Source: Rhodovulum marinum
GTDB taxonomy: Bacteria > Pseudomonadota > Alphaproteobacteria > Rhodobacterales > Rhodobacteraceae
Direction of reading: 5' to 3'
DNA length: 64,000 nt
Assembly: GCF_004343075.1 (NCBI RefSeq)
Contig: NZ_SLXP01000004.1
Coordinates: forward strand, 160,325-224,324
The position numbers and the translations under genes are program-made. Position 1 is the first letter of the stretch, and each line of letters begins with the position of its first letter. Below, in pieces: positions 18,421-26,889 of the stretch. The notes under the pieces were generated by a model. It had not been told where the DNA came from, ran no database searches, and worked only from the letters and a program-made list of their open reading frames with translations.

Positions 18421-19932
18421 TCAGGCGAAGGCGTCGGCGAACCGGTCGCGAAGGGCGTTCTTCTGCACCTTGCCCATGGTGTTGCGCGGCAGGGCGTCGA
18501 CGATCTCGATCCGCCGCGGCTGCTTGAAGCCCGCCAGCCGCTCGCGCACCGCCGCGGCGATCGCGGCCCCGTCCAGCGCCGCGCCCGGCTCGGGCACCAG
18601 GACGGCCACCACGCTTTCCCCGAAATCGGGATGCGGCACCCCGATCACCGCGCTTTCCAGCACGCCGGGCAGATCGTCCAGCACCATCTCGATTTCCTTG
18701 GGATAGATGTTGTAGCCGCCCGAGATGATCAGATCCTTCGCCCGGCCCACGATATGCACGTATCCCTCCCCGTCGATCAGGCCCAGGTCGCCGGTGATGA
18801 AGAACCCGTTTTCGCGCAGCTCCTCGCGCGTCTTCTCGGGCATGTTCCAATAGCCCTTGAACACGTTCGGCCCGCGCACCTCGATCATCCCCGTTTCGCC
18901 CCGGGGCCGCTCGGCCCCCGTCTCGGGATCGGTGATCTTCACCTCCACCCCGGGCAGCGGGAATCCCACGGTGCCGGCCCGCCGCTCGCCCTCGTAGGGG
19001 TTCGAGGTGTTCATGTTGGTTTCCGTCATGCCATAGCGTTCCAGGATCCGGTGCCCGGTGCGCGCCTCGAACTGCCGGTGGGTGTCCGCCAGCAGCGGCG
19101 CAGACCCCGACACGAACAGCCGCATATGCCCCACCAGGTCGCGGGTGAACCGCGCATCGTCCAGCAGCCGGGTGTAAAACGTCGGCACCCCCATCATCGC
19201 CGTGGCCCGCGGCAGCGCCGCGATCACCGCGTTCACCTCGAACTTCGGCAACAGGATCATCGCACCGCCCGTCAACAGCGCGACATTCGTCGCCACGAAC
19301 AACCCGTGGCTGTGAAAGATCGGCAGCGCGTGCAGCAACACGTCATCCGCCGTGAACCGCCACAGCCCGGCCAGCGCCTCGGCATTCGACAACAGGTTGC
19401 CCTGCGTCAGCATCGCCCCCTTCGACCGCCCCGTCGTGCCAGAGGTATACAGGAACGCCGCCAGGTTCTCTTCGCCCCGCGGCTCGGTGTCGAACGCCTC
19501 GGGCATGTCGTGCGCGGCCACCGCGAAACTGCCCGACCCGTCCGCGTTCAGCGTCGCCAACCGGCATTCCGCCGCCTCGGCCACGCGCGCCAGCGTGCCC
19601 ACATGCGCCCCGTCGCAGACGAACAGCCCCGCGCCGCTATCCTCCAGGAAATAGCTGATCTCGGCGGGCGTATAGGCGGTGTTCAGCGGCAGGAAGATCA
19701 CCCCCGCCTGCACGCAGGCCGCATACAGCGCCAGCGCGTGATGCGATTTCGCCACCTGCACCGCCAGCCGGTCGCCATGGCCCAGCCCCAGCGCGTGGAT
19801 CGCATGCGCGAACCGCGCCGCCTGGCGCAGGAACGCGTCATGGGTGATGGTGCGCCCATCGGGCAGGTGCAGGAACGGCGTGTCCTTGCCGGCATGCTGG
19901 CCGAAAAGCCGGTCGTAAAGCGGGTTCGCCAC
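18421..19932 (-). CDS. matB: Malonyl-CoA synthetase (MatB-like acyl-CoA ligase)
   Basis: The 503-residue protein is a full-length ANL-family AMP-forming ligase. YTSGTTGRSKGAMLT is the P-loop motif, YGMTETNMNTSNPYEGERRAGTVG matches the MatB-type A5 region, and ITGDLGLIDGEGYVHIVGRAKDLIISGG leads to the hinge; the catalytic Lys is in PRNTMGKVQKNALRD. GTG 19932 gives MANPLYDRLF, the usual MatB start, with CAGGGAGA upstream; the longer frame to 19998 is unlikely. The reaction is malonate + CoA + ATP to malonyl-CoA. The pqi genes follow on the same strand after 117 bases, so co-transcription is possible but not shown. Confidence 0.85.
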   Translation of the reverse strand: MANPLYDRLFGQHAGKDTPFLHLPDGRTITHDAFLRQAARFAHAIHALGLGHGDRLAVQVAKSHHALALYAACVQAGVIFLPLNTAYTPAEISYFLEDSGAGLFVCDGAHVGTLARVAEAAECRLATLNADGSGSFAVAAHDMPEAFDTEPRGEENLAAFLYTSGTTGRSKGAMLTQGNLLSNAEALAGLWRFTADDVLLHALPIFHSHGLFVATNVALLTGGAMILLPKFEVNAVIAALPRATAMMGVPTFYTRLLDDARFTRDLVGHMRLFVSGSAPLLADTHRQFEARTGHRILERYGMTETNMNTSNPYEGERRAGTVGFPLPGVEVKITDPETGAERPRGETGMIEVRGPNVFKGYWNMPEKTREELRENGFFITGDLGLIDGEGYVHIVGRAKDLIISGGYNIYPKEIEMVLDDLPGVLESAVIGVPHPDFGESVVAVLVPEPGAALDGAAIAAAVRERLAGFKQPRRIEIVDALPRNTMGKVQKNALRDRFADAFA

Positions 19933-20043
19933 GGGCGGGTCTCCCTGACATCGTTGCGCATCCAGGCCCCGAAACGGGCCGGCGCCCTTCTGGGCCATCC
20001 CCGCGCCCGGGTAAAGCCCGCGCGGGGTCGCGGGCCGCGCCGC

Positions 20044-20052
20044 TTATCCACA
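20044..20052. other. Single perfect DnaA-box sequence
   Basis: TTATCCACA, the consensus DnaA-binding nonamer, occurs in the divergent gap 19933-20159 between matB and the RTX gene. I saw no second box or AT-rich unwinding element close by, so it is not an origin. It could be a chance match or a regulatory or titration site. The rest of this gap shows no gene. Confidence 0.3.
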
Positions 20053-20159
20053 GGAATTTTCCGAAAACACCGGGCGCCGCGCCCCCGCCCATTCAGGCCC
20101 TGTTAACTTTTGCCGGGTGATCTGGCCCCGACGCAGCGGCCAGCAGCGAGGGCAAGACC

Positions 20160-22523
20160 ATGGACAATCTGCAAATCGACATCGCCTTCGGCGACCGCGT
20201 CGCGGGGGCCGAAACCGTAACCTCCGACCAGTTCGGCGGCATCCAGACCGGCTATTCGGCCTTTGCCGAGTTCGACGAACAATTCGCGGAACTGGGCCTG
20301 TCCGCGCTGCGCTGGCCCGGCGGCACGCTGTCCGAAACCGACCCCGACGTTTACGGCCTCGACATTCCGGGCCTGTTCGACGGCACCCAGCTGTACAATC
20401 CCAACCCCGACCGCGACCGGCCCGACCTGGCCGACACGCTGGCCTATTGCGTTCAGGGCGACCTGTCCTTTTCCATGATCCTGCCCACCGCGCGCTATGC
20501 CCAGGATATCGCCCAGGGCGAGGCCGACCTCGCGGCCTTTCTCGCCGACCTGTTGTCGGGGGCCTACGGCGCGCTGCCGGCCGATTTCATGCTGGAAATC
20601 GGCAATGAATACATGGGGCTGGCGCCGTTCGCCGATGACCCCGCGCTGTATGGCGAGATCGCCGACCGCTTCATCGCCGTCATCACCGACGCGCTGGACG
20701 ACCCCCAGATCAACCGCATCGGCGCCGACCTGTCCATCGCCGTCCAGATGGGCCACACCGCCAGCGACGACGCCGCCATCCGCGCCCAGATCGCGCCCGG
20801 GAACCTGGCCCAGATCGACAGCCTGGTGGCGCACGCGTTGCCCTTCAACTTCGACGCCATCGACCGGGTCGAGGACGACCCGAACGCCGACGCGCAGGAT
20901 TACGGCGAAACGCTCTGGCAGAACCGGCAGGATTACCTGGACGACTGGGGCCAGGCGATCGCGGCGGCCGGCGGCGACGGCGTCGAACTCTTCATGTCCG
21001 CGATGAACGTGGGCAAGGCGGTGCAGGACGTCGAGGACGTGAATCTGAACTACCAGGATTACGGCCTTCGCGCGGCGGGCGCCTATCTGGAACTTTTCGC
21101 CACCTACCAGTCCATCGGCATGGACGCCGCCGCGATCTGGGGCATCGCGGGCAAGCAATATAACGCCGTTGCCTACGAGGGCACGGATGGCATGGTGCTG
21201 GACCCGGGCGGCGCGCTGTTGAAACTGATGGCCGAGAACATCGCGGGGATGGAGCTGATCGACGGGTTCCAGTCCAACACCCGCGACGACCTCGCCATGG
21301 CCTATGGGTGGGAAAACGCGGCCGAGGCGGTGATCTTCGTCGCCGCCAACGACATCGCCGCGGACGGGCTGGGGATCACGCTCGACCTCGGCCTGCTCGA
21401 CCAGGCCAGCGTGCTCGAGGCCGTGCGCCTGACCGCCGTCCTGGCCCAGGACACCCCGCCCGATGCGACGGGGCTGGAGCTGATGGTCTACGAAGAGGCG
21501 CATCTGCAAAGCTTCACCCCCCAGGTCACGGGCGACGCCCTTACCTTCACGCTGGGCATGGATTACGAGGTGGTGATGCTGCGCCTTGCCAAGACCGCCC
21601 CGCCGCCCGCCCCCACCCCGGTCGAGGGCGGCGCCGCCGCCGACGTGATCTCGGGCACCACTGGCGCGGACATCCTGATCGGCCATGGCGGCAACGACAA
21701 GCTGATCGGTGACGATGGCGACGACATGCTGGACGGCGGCACCGGCAACGATGTGCTGCGCGGCGGCCTTGGCGCCGACCGGATCGAGGGCGGCGACGAC
21801 CAGGACAAGATCTATGGCGGCGCGGGCGACGACACCGTTTTCGCCGGCGAGGGCGACGACAAGGTTTATGGCAATGCCGACGACGACCTGCTGATGGCCG
21901 AGGGCGGCAACGACATCGTCTATGGCGGCACGGGCCGCGACCGGATCGACGGCGGCGACGGCGACGACCAGCTGTTCGGCGAGATTGGCGACGACCGGAT
22001 CGACGGTGGCGCGGGCGCCGACACGATCAATGGCGGGCTGGGCAGCGACACCGCCTTCGGCGGCGATGGCGACGACGTGCTGATCGGCGAGGGCGGCTAT
22101 GACGTTCTGTATGGCGGCGCGGGCAATGACGTGCTGTCGGGCGATGACGGCAACGATATTCTCGCGGGCGACGCCGATGACGACCTGCTTTCGGGCGGGG
22201 CGGGGCACGACGTGCTGTCGGGCGGGACGGGCGCCGACAGGCTGGACGGTGGCGCCGACGATGACGACCTGTTCGGCGGCGCGGGCGCCGATGTCTTCGT
22301 CTTCGCCGCGGCCGGTTTCGGCGCCGACCGGATCGGCGATTTCGAAACCGGGCTCGACGTGATCGACCTGTCGGGCCTGGCCCTGGGGACGAGCTTCCCC
22401 GATTTCCTCGCCGCCCACGTGACCGACACCGACCAGGGCGCCCGGATCGACGCGGCGGGCGGCAGCATCACGCTCTTGGGGCTCGACGCCGCCGACCTCT
22501 CCGCGGCCGATTTCCTGCTCTGA
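20160..22523 (+). CDS. Glycosidase-like domain fused to RTX repeats, likely type I-secreted
   Basis: This 787-residue acidic protein has no Sec signal. Residues 1-460 look like a TIM-barrel glycoside hydrolase of the clan-A kind: ALRWPGGT near residue 55, and MLEIGNEYMGL where Glu150 of the NE motif would be the acid/base. Glu276 (GVELFMSAMN) is a possible nucleophile, less certain. After a Pro-rich linker come about 24 uninterrupted GGxGxDxLx nonapeptides (residues 499-714) that bind calcium outside the cell. The C-terminal ADRIGDFETGLDVIDLS...ADFLL resembles the type I secretion end domain. GAGGG precedes the ATG. No transporter genes for type I secretion are in the window. Confidence 0.82.
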   Translation: MDNLQIDIAFGDRVAGAETVTSDQFGGIQTGYSAFAEFDEQFAELGLSALRWPGGTLSETDPDVYGLDIPGLFDGTQLYNPNPDRDRPDLADTLAYCVQGDLSFSMILPTARYAQDIAQGEADLAAFLADLLSGAYGALPADFMLEIGNEYMGLAPFADDPALYGEIADRFIAVITDALDDPQINRIGADLSIAVQMGHTASDDAAIRAQIAPGNLAQIDSLVAHALPFNFDAIDRVEDDPNADAQDYGETLWQNRQDYLDDWGQAIAAAGGDGVELFMSAMNVGKAVQDVEDVNLNYQDYGLRAAGAYLELFATYQSIGMDAAAIWGIAGKQYNAVAYEGTDGMVLDPGGALLKLMAENIAGMELIDGFQSNTRDDLAMAYGWENAAEAVIFVAANDIAADGLGITLDLGLLDQASVLEAVRLTAVLAQDTPPDATGLELMVYEEAHLQSFTPQVTGDALTFTLGMDYEVVMLRLAKTAPPPAPTPVEGGAAADVISGTTGADILIGHGGNDKLIGDDGDDMLDGGTGNDVLRGGLGADRIEGGDDQDKIYGGAGDDTVFAGEGDDKVYGNADDDLLMAEGGNDIVYGGTGRDRIDGGDGDDQLFGEIGDDRIDGGAGADTINGGLGSDTAFGGDGDDVLIGEGGYDVLYGGAGNDVLSGDDGNDILAGDADDDLLSGGAGHDVLSGGTGADRLDGGADDDDLFGGAGADVFVFAAAGFGADRIGDFETGLDVIDLSGLALGTSFPDFLAAHVTDTDQGARIDAAGGSITLLGLDAADLSAADFLL

Positions 22524-22668
22524 TCCCGCGGCCCCGGCCGCGCGCAAACCCATGGACCTGCGCAACCGCTTGCCTTAACACTTGGGGCAGGGGGAGGCGG
22601 CGCGCAGGCGTGCCCGGCCCCGCGAAAAAACCGACCGCCCCAAGGGCGGACGACATGGGAGGACACCG

Positions 22669-23658
22669 ATGAAACTCGACACGATCCGGCGCGGGCTGGC
22701 CGTGCTGGCGCTTGCCGCCGTACCCCTGGCCGCGCAGGCCCAGGATTTCACCCCCGAGAACCCCGAATGCATCGCGCCCGCCAACCCGGGCGGCGGCTGG
22801 GACTTCACCTGCCGGCAGGTCGGCAAGACCTTGCAGGATCTCGGCCTGATCCCGTCCACCATGCAGGTCGTGAACCTGTCGGGCGGGGGCGGCGGCGTCG
22901 CCTATGCCGAGGTGGTCAACAAGCGTAACGACGACAACGACCTGATCGTGGCGGCGTCCTCGGCCACCGCCACGCGGCTGGCGCAGAACGCCTATCCGGG
23001 CAACACCATGGACCAGGTCCGCTGGATCGGCGCGGTCGGGGCCGATTACGGCGTGATCGCCGTTGCCGCCGACAGCGAGATCGACAGCCTGCCCGCCCTG
23101 ATGGACCAGATGAAATCCGACCCCACCTCGATCGCCATCGGCGGCGGGTCCGCCGTGGGCGGCTGGGACCACCTCAAGGTGCTGATCGCCGCGCAAAAGG
23201 CCGGCCTCACCGATGTCCGCGCCGTGAAATACATCGCCTTTGCCGGCGGCGGCGAGGCGGTCACGCAACTTCTGGCAGGTTCGCTCCAGGCCTTTACCGG
23301 TGACCTGTCCGAGGCCAAGGGCTTCGTCGAATCGGGCGATATCAAGGTGTTGGCGGTGCTTGCCCCCGAACGCCTGCCCGGTGAATTCGCCGATTTCCCC
23401 ACCGCGCGCGAACAGGGGATCGACGCCATCGGCGCCAACTGGCGCGGCTTCTACGCGCCGGGGGCCATGTCCGACGCGGCCTATGCCTATTGGGTGGCCC
23501 AGATCGCCACGCTCTACGACAGCCCCGAGTGGAAATCCGTGATGGAGACCAACGGCCTCGCCCCCCTCGACCTTCAGGGCGATGCGTTCCAGGCCTTCGT
23601 GGCCGACTCGGTCGCCAGCATCGAAAGCCTTTCGCGCGAGATCGGCATCCTGAAATAG
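22669..23658 (+). CDS. tctC: TctC-family periplasmic carboxylate-binding protein
   Basis: The 329-residue protein has a Sec signal (LAVLALAAVPLAAQAQ; cleavage near residue 24) and the TctC fold markers: ECIAPANPGGGWDFTCRQVG near the N-terminus and IGGGSAVGGWDHLKVL in the middle. GGGAGGA lies 5 bases before ATG 22669. It delivers a carboxylate to the TctBA membrane subunits encoded next. A strong hairpin follows the stop, so more of this protein than of the permease is expected. The ligand is unknown. Confidence 0.88.
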   Translation: MKLDTIRRGLAVLALAAVPLAAQAQDFTPENPECIAPANPGGGWDFTCRQVGKTLQDLGLIPSTMQVVNLSGGGGGVAYAEVVNKRNDDNDLIVAASSATATRLAQNAYPGNTMDQVRWIGAVGADYGVIAVAADSEIDSLPALMDQMKSDPTSIAIGGGSAVGGWDHLKVLIAAQKAGLTDVRAVKYIAFAGGGEAVTQLLAGSLQAFTGDLSEAKGFVESGDIKVLAVLAPERLPGEFADFPTAREQGIDAIGANWRGFYAPGAMSDAAYAYWVAQIATLYDSPEWKSVMETNGLAPLDLQGDAFQAFVADSVASIESLSREIGILK

Positions 23659-23666
23659 CGCCAAAC

Positions 23667-23691
23667 GGGGGCGCCCCCCGCGGGCGCCCCC
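23667..23691 (+). promoter_or_regulatory. Intercistronic hairpin between tctC and tctB
   Basis: GGGGGCGCC and GGCGCCCCC form a perfect 9-base stem around a 7-base loop, 8 bases after the tctC stop. No T run follows. Such hairpins often protect the binding-protein message or end part of transcription, giving more TctC than TctBA. Confidence 0.6.
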
Positions 23692-23710
23692 ACGCCACAG
23701 GGAGGGGGCC

Positions 23711-24142
23711 ATGAGCGACCGCATCTTCGGCGGCATCGGGCTGGTGCTGGCGATCTTCTTCGCCTGGCAGGCCGCGATCATCCAGGAAAGCTTCCTGACA
23801 GATGCGGTCGGGCCCAAGGTCTTCCCGTGGATCATCGCCGCGGTGATGGGGATTTCCTCGCTGTGGTTCCTGCTGAAACCCGACCCCGACCCCGACTGGC
23901 CGCGCGCGGGCCGGCTGGCGGAAATCGCCATGGCCGCCCTTGTGATGGTCGCCTATGCGCTGGCGCTGCCCGAACTGGGCTTCGTCATCGCCACCGCCAT
24001 CGCCGCCGCCTACCTGACCTGGCGGCTGGGCTCGCGCCCGCTGGAAAGCATCGCGATCGGGGTCGGCACCTCTCTCGGTATCTACGTCATCTTCCGGCTG
24101 ATCCTGGGCCTCAGCCTGGCGCGCGGGCCGTTGGGGTTCTAG
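23711..24142 (+). CDS. tctB: TctB-family small permease subunit
   Basis: This is a 143-residue protein with four membrane helices (IGLVLAIFFAWQAAI, FPWIIAAVMGISSLWFLL, ALVMVAYALALPELGFVIATAI, SIAIGVGTSLGIYVIF), the normal TctB plan. AGGGAGG lies 6 bases before the ATG. It works with the large subunit encoded 9 bases downstream. The protein ends in ARGPLGF. Confidence 0.85.
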   Translation: MSDRIFGGIGLVLAIFFAWQAAIIQESFLTDAVGPKVFPWIIAAVMGISSLWFLLKPDPDPDWPRAGRLAEIAMAALVMVAYALALPELGFVIATAIAAAYLTWRLGSRPLESIAIGVGTSLGIYVIFRLILGLSLARGPLGF

Positions 24143-24151
24143 GGGGCGGCC

Positions 24152-25696
24152 ATGGACACACTTGCCAATCTCGCCGACGGCTTCGCGGTCGCGCTGACCT
24201 TCCAGAACCTCGGCCTCGCGCTGATGGGCTGTTTCCTCGGCACGATCATGGGGGCGCTGCCGGGGCTGGGGCCGTCGAACGGCGTGGCCATCCTGATCCC
24301 GCTGGGCTTCACCCTTGGGCTTGGCCCCACGCCGTCGCTGATCCTGCTGACCTCGGTCTATTTCGGGGCGATGTATGGCGGCCGGATCAGTTCGATCCTC
24401 TTGAACATCCCCGGCGACGAACCGGCGATGATGACCTGCCTCGACGGCTATCCCATGGCGCAAAAGGGCCGCGCGGGCGAGGCGCTGGCGCTCTCGGGCG
24501 TGGCGTCCTTCGTCGGCGCCTTCTTCGCGACCTGGGGGCTGGTGCTGCTGGCGCCGCAACTGGTCAAGGTGGCGTTGCTGTTCGGCCCGGCGGAATATTT
24601 CGCGCTCTTCACCCTGGCCTTCGCCACCTTGGGCGGCATCTCGGCCACCAACCAGGCGAAATCCGCCTTCGCCGCGGCGCTGGGCCTGGGGCTTGCCATG
24701 GTCGGCGTCGACACCCAGACCGGCGTGCCGCGCTTTACCTTCGGCGAGGTGCACCTTTACGACGGGATCGACTTCCTCGTGGCCATCGTCGGGCTGTTCG
24801 CCCTGTCCGAGGTGTTCGTCTTCCTCGAACATCGCGGCACCGACCGCGACATTTCCACGAAACCCAAGGTCCAGATCGGCCGCATCATCCCGCCCTGGTC
24901 GCTGATCCGGTCCTGCATCCCCACCATGGGGCGGACCACGATCCTGGGCTTCATCGCGGGGGTGCTGCCGGGGGCGGGGGCGTCGCTGGGCTCGTTCATT
25001 TCCTACACGATGGAAAAGCGGCTGGTCGACCGGGACAAGACATTCGGCACGGGCGACCCGCGCGGCGTCGCGGCGCCCGAGGCCGGCAACAACGCCGCCG
25101 CGGGCGGTGCGCTGGTGCCGATGCTGGCGCTTGGCGTGCCGGGGTCGGGGACCACCGCGGTGCTGCTGGCGGTTCTCTTGGCGCTGAACGTCACGCCGGG
25201 GCCGCTTCTGTTCACCAACAACCCCGACGTGGTCTGGGGCCTGATCGCGGCGCTGTTCATCGGGAACTTCATGTTGCTGGCGATGAACATTCCCATGGTG
25301 GGGCTGTTCACCCGCGTGCTGCTGGTCCCGCCGCGCATCCTGATGCCGATCGTGGCGATGATCTCCTTCGTCGGGATCTACGGGATTTCCGGGTCCAGCT
25401 TCGACCTGTTGGTGATGGTCGGGTTCGGGGTTCTGGGCTGGGTGCTGCGCAAGCTCGACGTGCCCTTGGTGCCGGTGATCCTCGGCACGCTCTTGGGTAA
25501 CGAGATGGAGGTGAATTTCCGCCGCGCCGTCGAGATCGCGAATGGCGATTACGGGGTGCTGGTCGGCTCGCCGCTGTCCATCGGGCTGTGGTCCATCGCG
25601 GTGGTGGGCTTCGTGCTGCCGATCCTGTTCGGCGCCCGGCTCAAGCGGCGGATGCGCATCCCCGAGGATTCCGAGGGCGGGTTGACCCGCGACTGA
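24152..25696 (+). CDS. tctA: TctA-family large permease subunit
   Basis: The 514-residue polytopic protein is a canonical TctA. The N-terminal half carries MGALPGLGPSNGVAIL, SVYFGAMYGGRISSILLNIPG and the conserved DGYPMA. The second repeat has GVLPGAGASLGSFISY and PEAGNNAAAGGALVPML. It is the last gene of a complete tctCBA unit, which is distinct from the Tct genes at the left edge. The ribosome site is weak and close to the tctB stop, so translational coupling is likely. Confidence 0.9.
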   Translation: MDTLANLADGFAVALTFQNLGLALMGCFLGTIMGALPGLGPSNGVAILIPLGFTLGLGPTPSLILLTSVYFGAMYGGRISSILLNIPGDEPAMMTCLDGYPMAQKGRAGEALALSGVASFVGAFFATWGLVLLAPQLVKVALLFGPAEYFALFTLAFATLGGISATNQAKSAFAAALGLGLAMVGVDTQTGVPRFTFGEVHLYDGIDFLVAIVGLFALSEVFVFLEHRGTDRDISTKPKVQIGRIIPPWSLIRSCIPTMGRTTILGFIAGVLPGAGASLGSFISYTMEKRLVDRDKTFGTGDPRGVAAPEAGNNAAAGGALVPMLALGVPGSGTTAVLLAVLLALNVTPGPLLFTNNPDVVWGLIAALFIGNFMLLAMNIPMVGLFTRVLLVPPRILMPIVAMISFVGIYGISGSSFDLLVMVGFGVLGWVLRKLDVPLVPVILGTLLGNEMEVNFRRAVEIANGDYGVLVGSPLSIGLWSIAVVGFVLPILFGARLKRRMRIPEDSEGGLTRD

Positions 25697-25703
25697 CCCG
25701 GCC

Positions 25704-25729
25704 CCGGCGGTGCCGTGGGGCGCCGCCGG
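25704..25729. terminator. Terminator-like hairpin after tctA
   Basis: CCGGCGGTGCC and GGCGCCGCCGG pair over 11 bases with one G-U pair and a GTGG loop, 7 bases after the tctA stop. There is no T run on the plus strand (A6 follows), so its terminator role is only probable. The facing dctP gene ends at 25808. Confidence 0.5.
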
Positions 25730-25742
25730 AGTCCGAAAAAAG

Positions 25743-25781
25743 TCATATGGGATTCATATGCGATTCATATGGAATTCATAT
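25743..25781. repeat. Four TCATAT units at exact 11-base spacing
   Basis: TCATAT starts at 25743, 25754, 25765 and 25776; the units read TCATATGGGAT, TCATATGCGAT, TCATATGGAAT and TCATATCGCCG. This AT-rich, helically phased patch stands out in GC-rich DNA and lies between two convergent transporter genes. It could be a protein-binding array or a remnant of slippage. I know of no named element that matches. Confidence 0.7.
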
Positions 25782-25807
25782 CGCCGAATCCGGGGTTTTC
25801 CGCCCCC

Positions 25808-26872
25808 TCAGACCCGCCCCGCCAGAAGCGGCAGGGTCATCGCCCCGGCATAATCGCGCGCCTCCGCCAGGTAGGCATCATAGCTTTCGCGCACCTTGGC
25901 CACGTCCGGATTCGCCGCGGTCAACTCGTCCTGAACCTCGCCCCAGGCGGTTCTCAGCGCCGCGATCACGTCGTCCGGGAAGGGCAGGAACCGCACCCCC
26001 TGCGTCTTCAGATCGGCCATCGCGCGCGCGTTGAAATAGTCGAACTGCGCCTGCACCTCCAGCGCCGCGGTCAGGGCGGCAGACTCGCAAATCGCCTGCA
26101 AATCAGGGCTGAGTTCGGCCCAGGCATCCTGGTTGAACACCACCGCCAGCCCCGCCCCCGGTTCGTTGAAGGCGGGCACGTAGCAGATGTCGGTCAGCTT
26201 CTGCAGGCCAAAGGCCTGGTCCAGCATCGGCCCCACCCATTCGGCCGCGTCGATCGCCCCCGATTGCAACGCCTGGAAGATCTCGGGCGGCGGCATCAGC
26301 ACCGCGTTCACGCCCAGCTTGCGGTAGATCTCGCCACCCAGCCCCGCGACCCGCATGTTCAGCCCCGACAGGTCCGCCACGGACCCGATCTCGGATTTGA
26401 ACCAGCCGCCCGACTGGGTGTTCGAATTGCCCGAGTAGATCGGCTTAAGTCCCCGCTGGGCATAGATTTCATCCCAGATTTCCTGCCCGCCGCCCCAGCG
26501 CAGCCAGGCAAAATGCTCGTTCGAGGTCATGCCGAAGGGCACGCCCGTGAACCAGTGCAGCGCGGGGTTCTTGCCGGCGGCGTAATAGGTCGGCCCGTGG
26601 CCCACGGGCGCGTTGCCCGCCTGAACCGCGTCCTCGACCCCGAAGGGCGGCACCAGTTCGCCCGCGCCGTAGACGGTGAAGCTCAGCCGACCGTCCGACA
26701 TCGCCGCCACGCGGGCCGCGAAATTCTGCACGTTGGTGCCCACGCCCGGCGCGTTCTTGGGGAATGCCGTGGGCAGGTTCCAGGTGATCTTGCCCTGGGC
26801 GATGGCGGGGCTGGCCAGCGCGCCGGCGGCGGTCACGCCCGCGCCGGTTTTCAGGAAGCGTCTGCGGTCCAT
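25808..26872 (-). CDS. dctP: TRAP transporter periplasmic binding protein, DctP family
   Basis: The 354-residue protein starts with a twin-arginine-type signal (MDRRRFLKTGAGVTAAG...ASPAIAQ), so it may be exported folded. The DctP family pattern is present: WNLPTAFPKNAPGVGT, WFKSEIGSVADLSGLNMRVAGLGGE (the arginine that binds carboxylate) and FQALQSGAIDAAEWVGPM. It resembles the branch that binds keto acids or related carboxylates. ATG 26872 has GAGAGGA upstream and begins 17 bases after dctM ends. It is the third gene of the operon dctQ-dctM-dctP, an order typical of this TRAP branch. Confidence 0.86.
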   Translation of the reverse strand: MDRRRFLKTGAGVTAAGALASPAIAQGKITWNLPTAFPKNAPGVGTNVQNFAARVAAMSDGRLSFTVYGAGELVPPFGVEDAVQAGNAPVGHGPTYYAAGKNPALHWFTGVPFGMTSNEHFAWLRWGGGQEIWDEIYAQRGLKPIYSGNSNTQSGGWFKSEIGSVADLSGLNMRVAGLGGEIYRKLGVNAVLMPPPEIFQALQSGAIDAAEWVGPMLDQAFGLQKLTDICYVPAFNEPGAGLAVVFNQDAWAELSPDLQAICESAALTAALEVQAQFDYFNARAMADLKTQGVRFLPFPDDVIAALRTAWGEVQDELTAANPDVAKVRESYDAYLAEARDYAGAMTLPLLAGRV

Positions 26873-26889
26873 GTCGGTCCTCTCGTGTC

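Noticed and set aside
20044-20052. Replication origin
   Set aside because: Only one DnaA box, no AT-rich unwinding region and none of the usual origin neighbours.
20103-22565. 820-codon minus-strand frame opposite the RTX gene
   Set aside because: It mirrors the RTX repeats (val/ala-rich periodic sequence) and has no independent motif; the plus-strand reading with GGxGxDxLx units is clearly the real one.
25743-25781. CRISPR array
   Set aside because: The 11-base units have no spacers and no cas genes are nearby.
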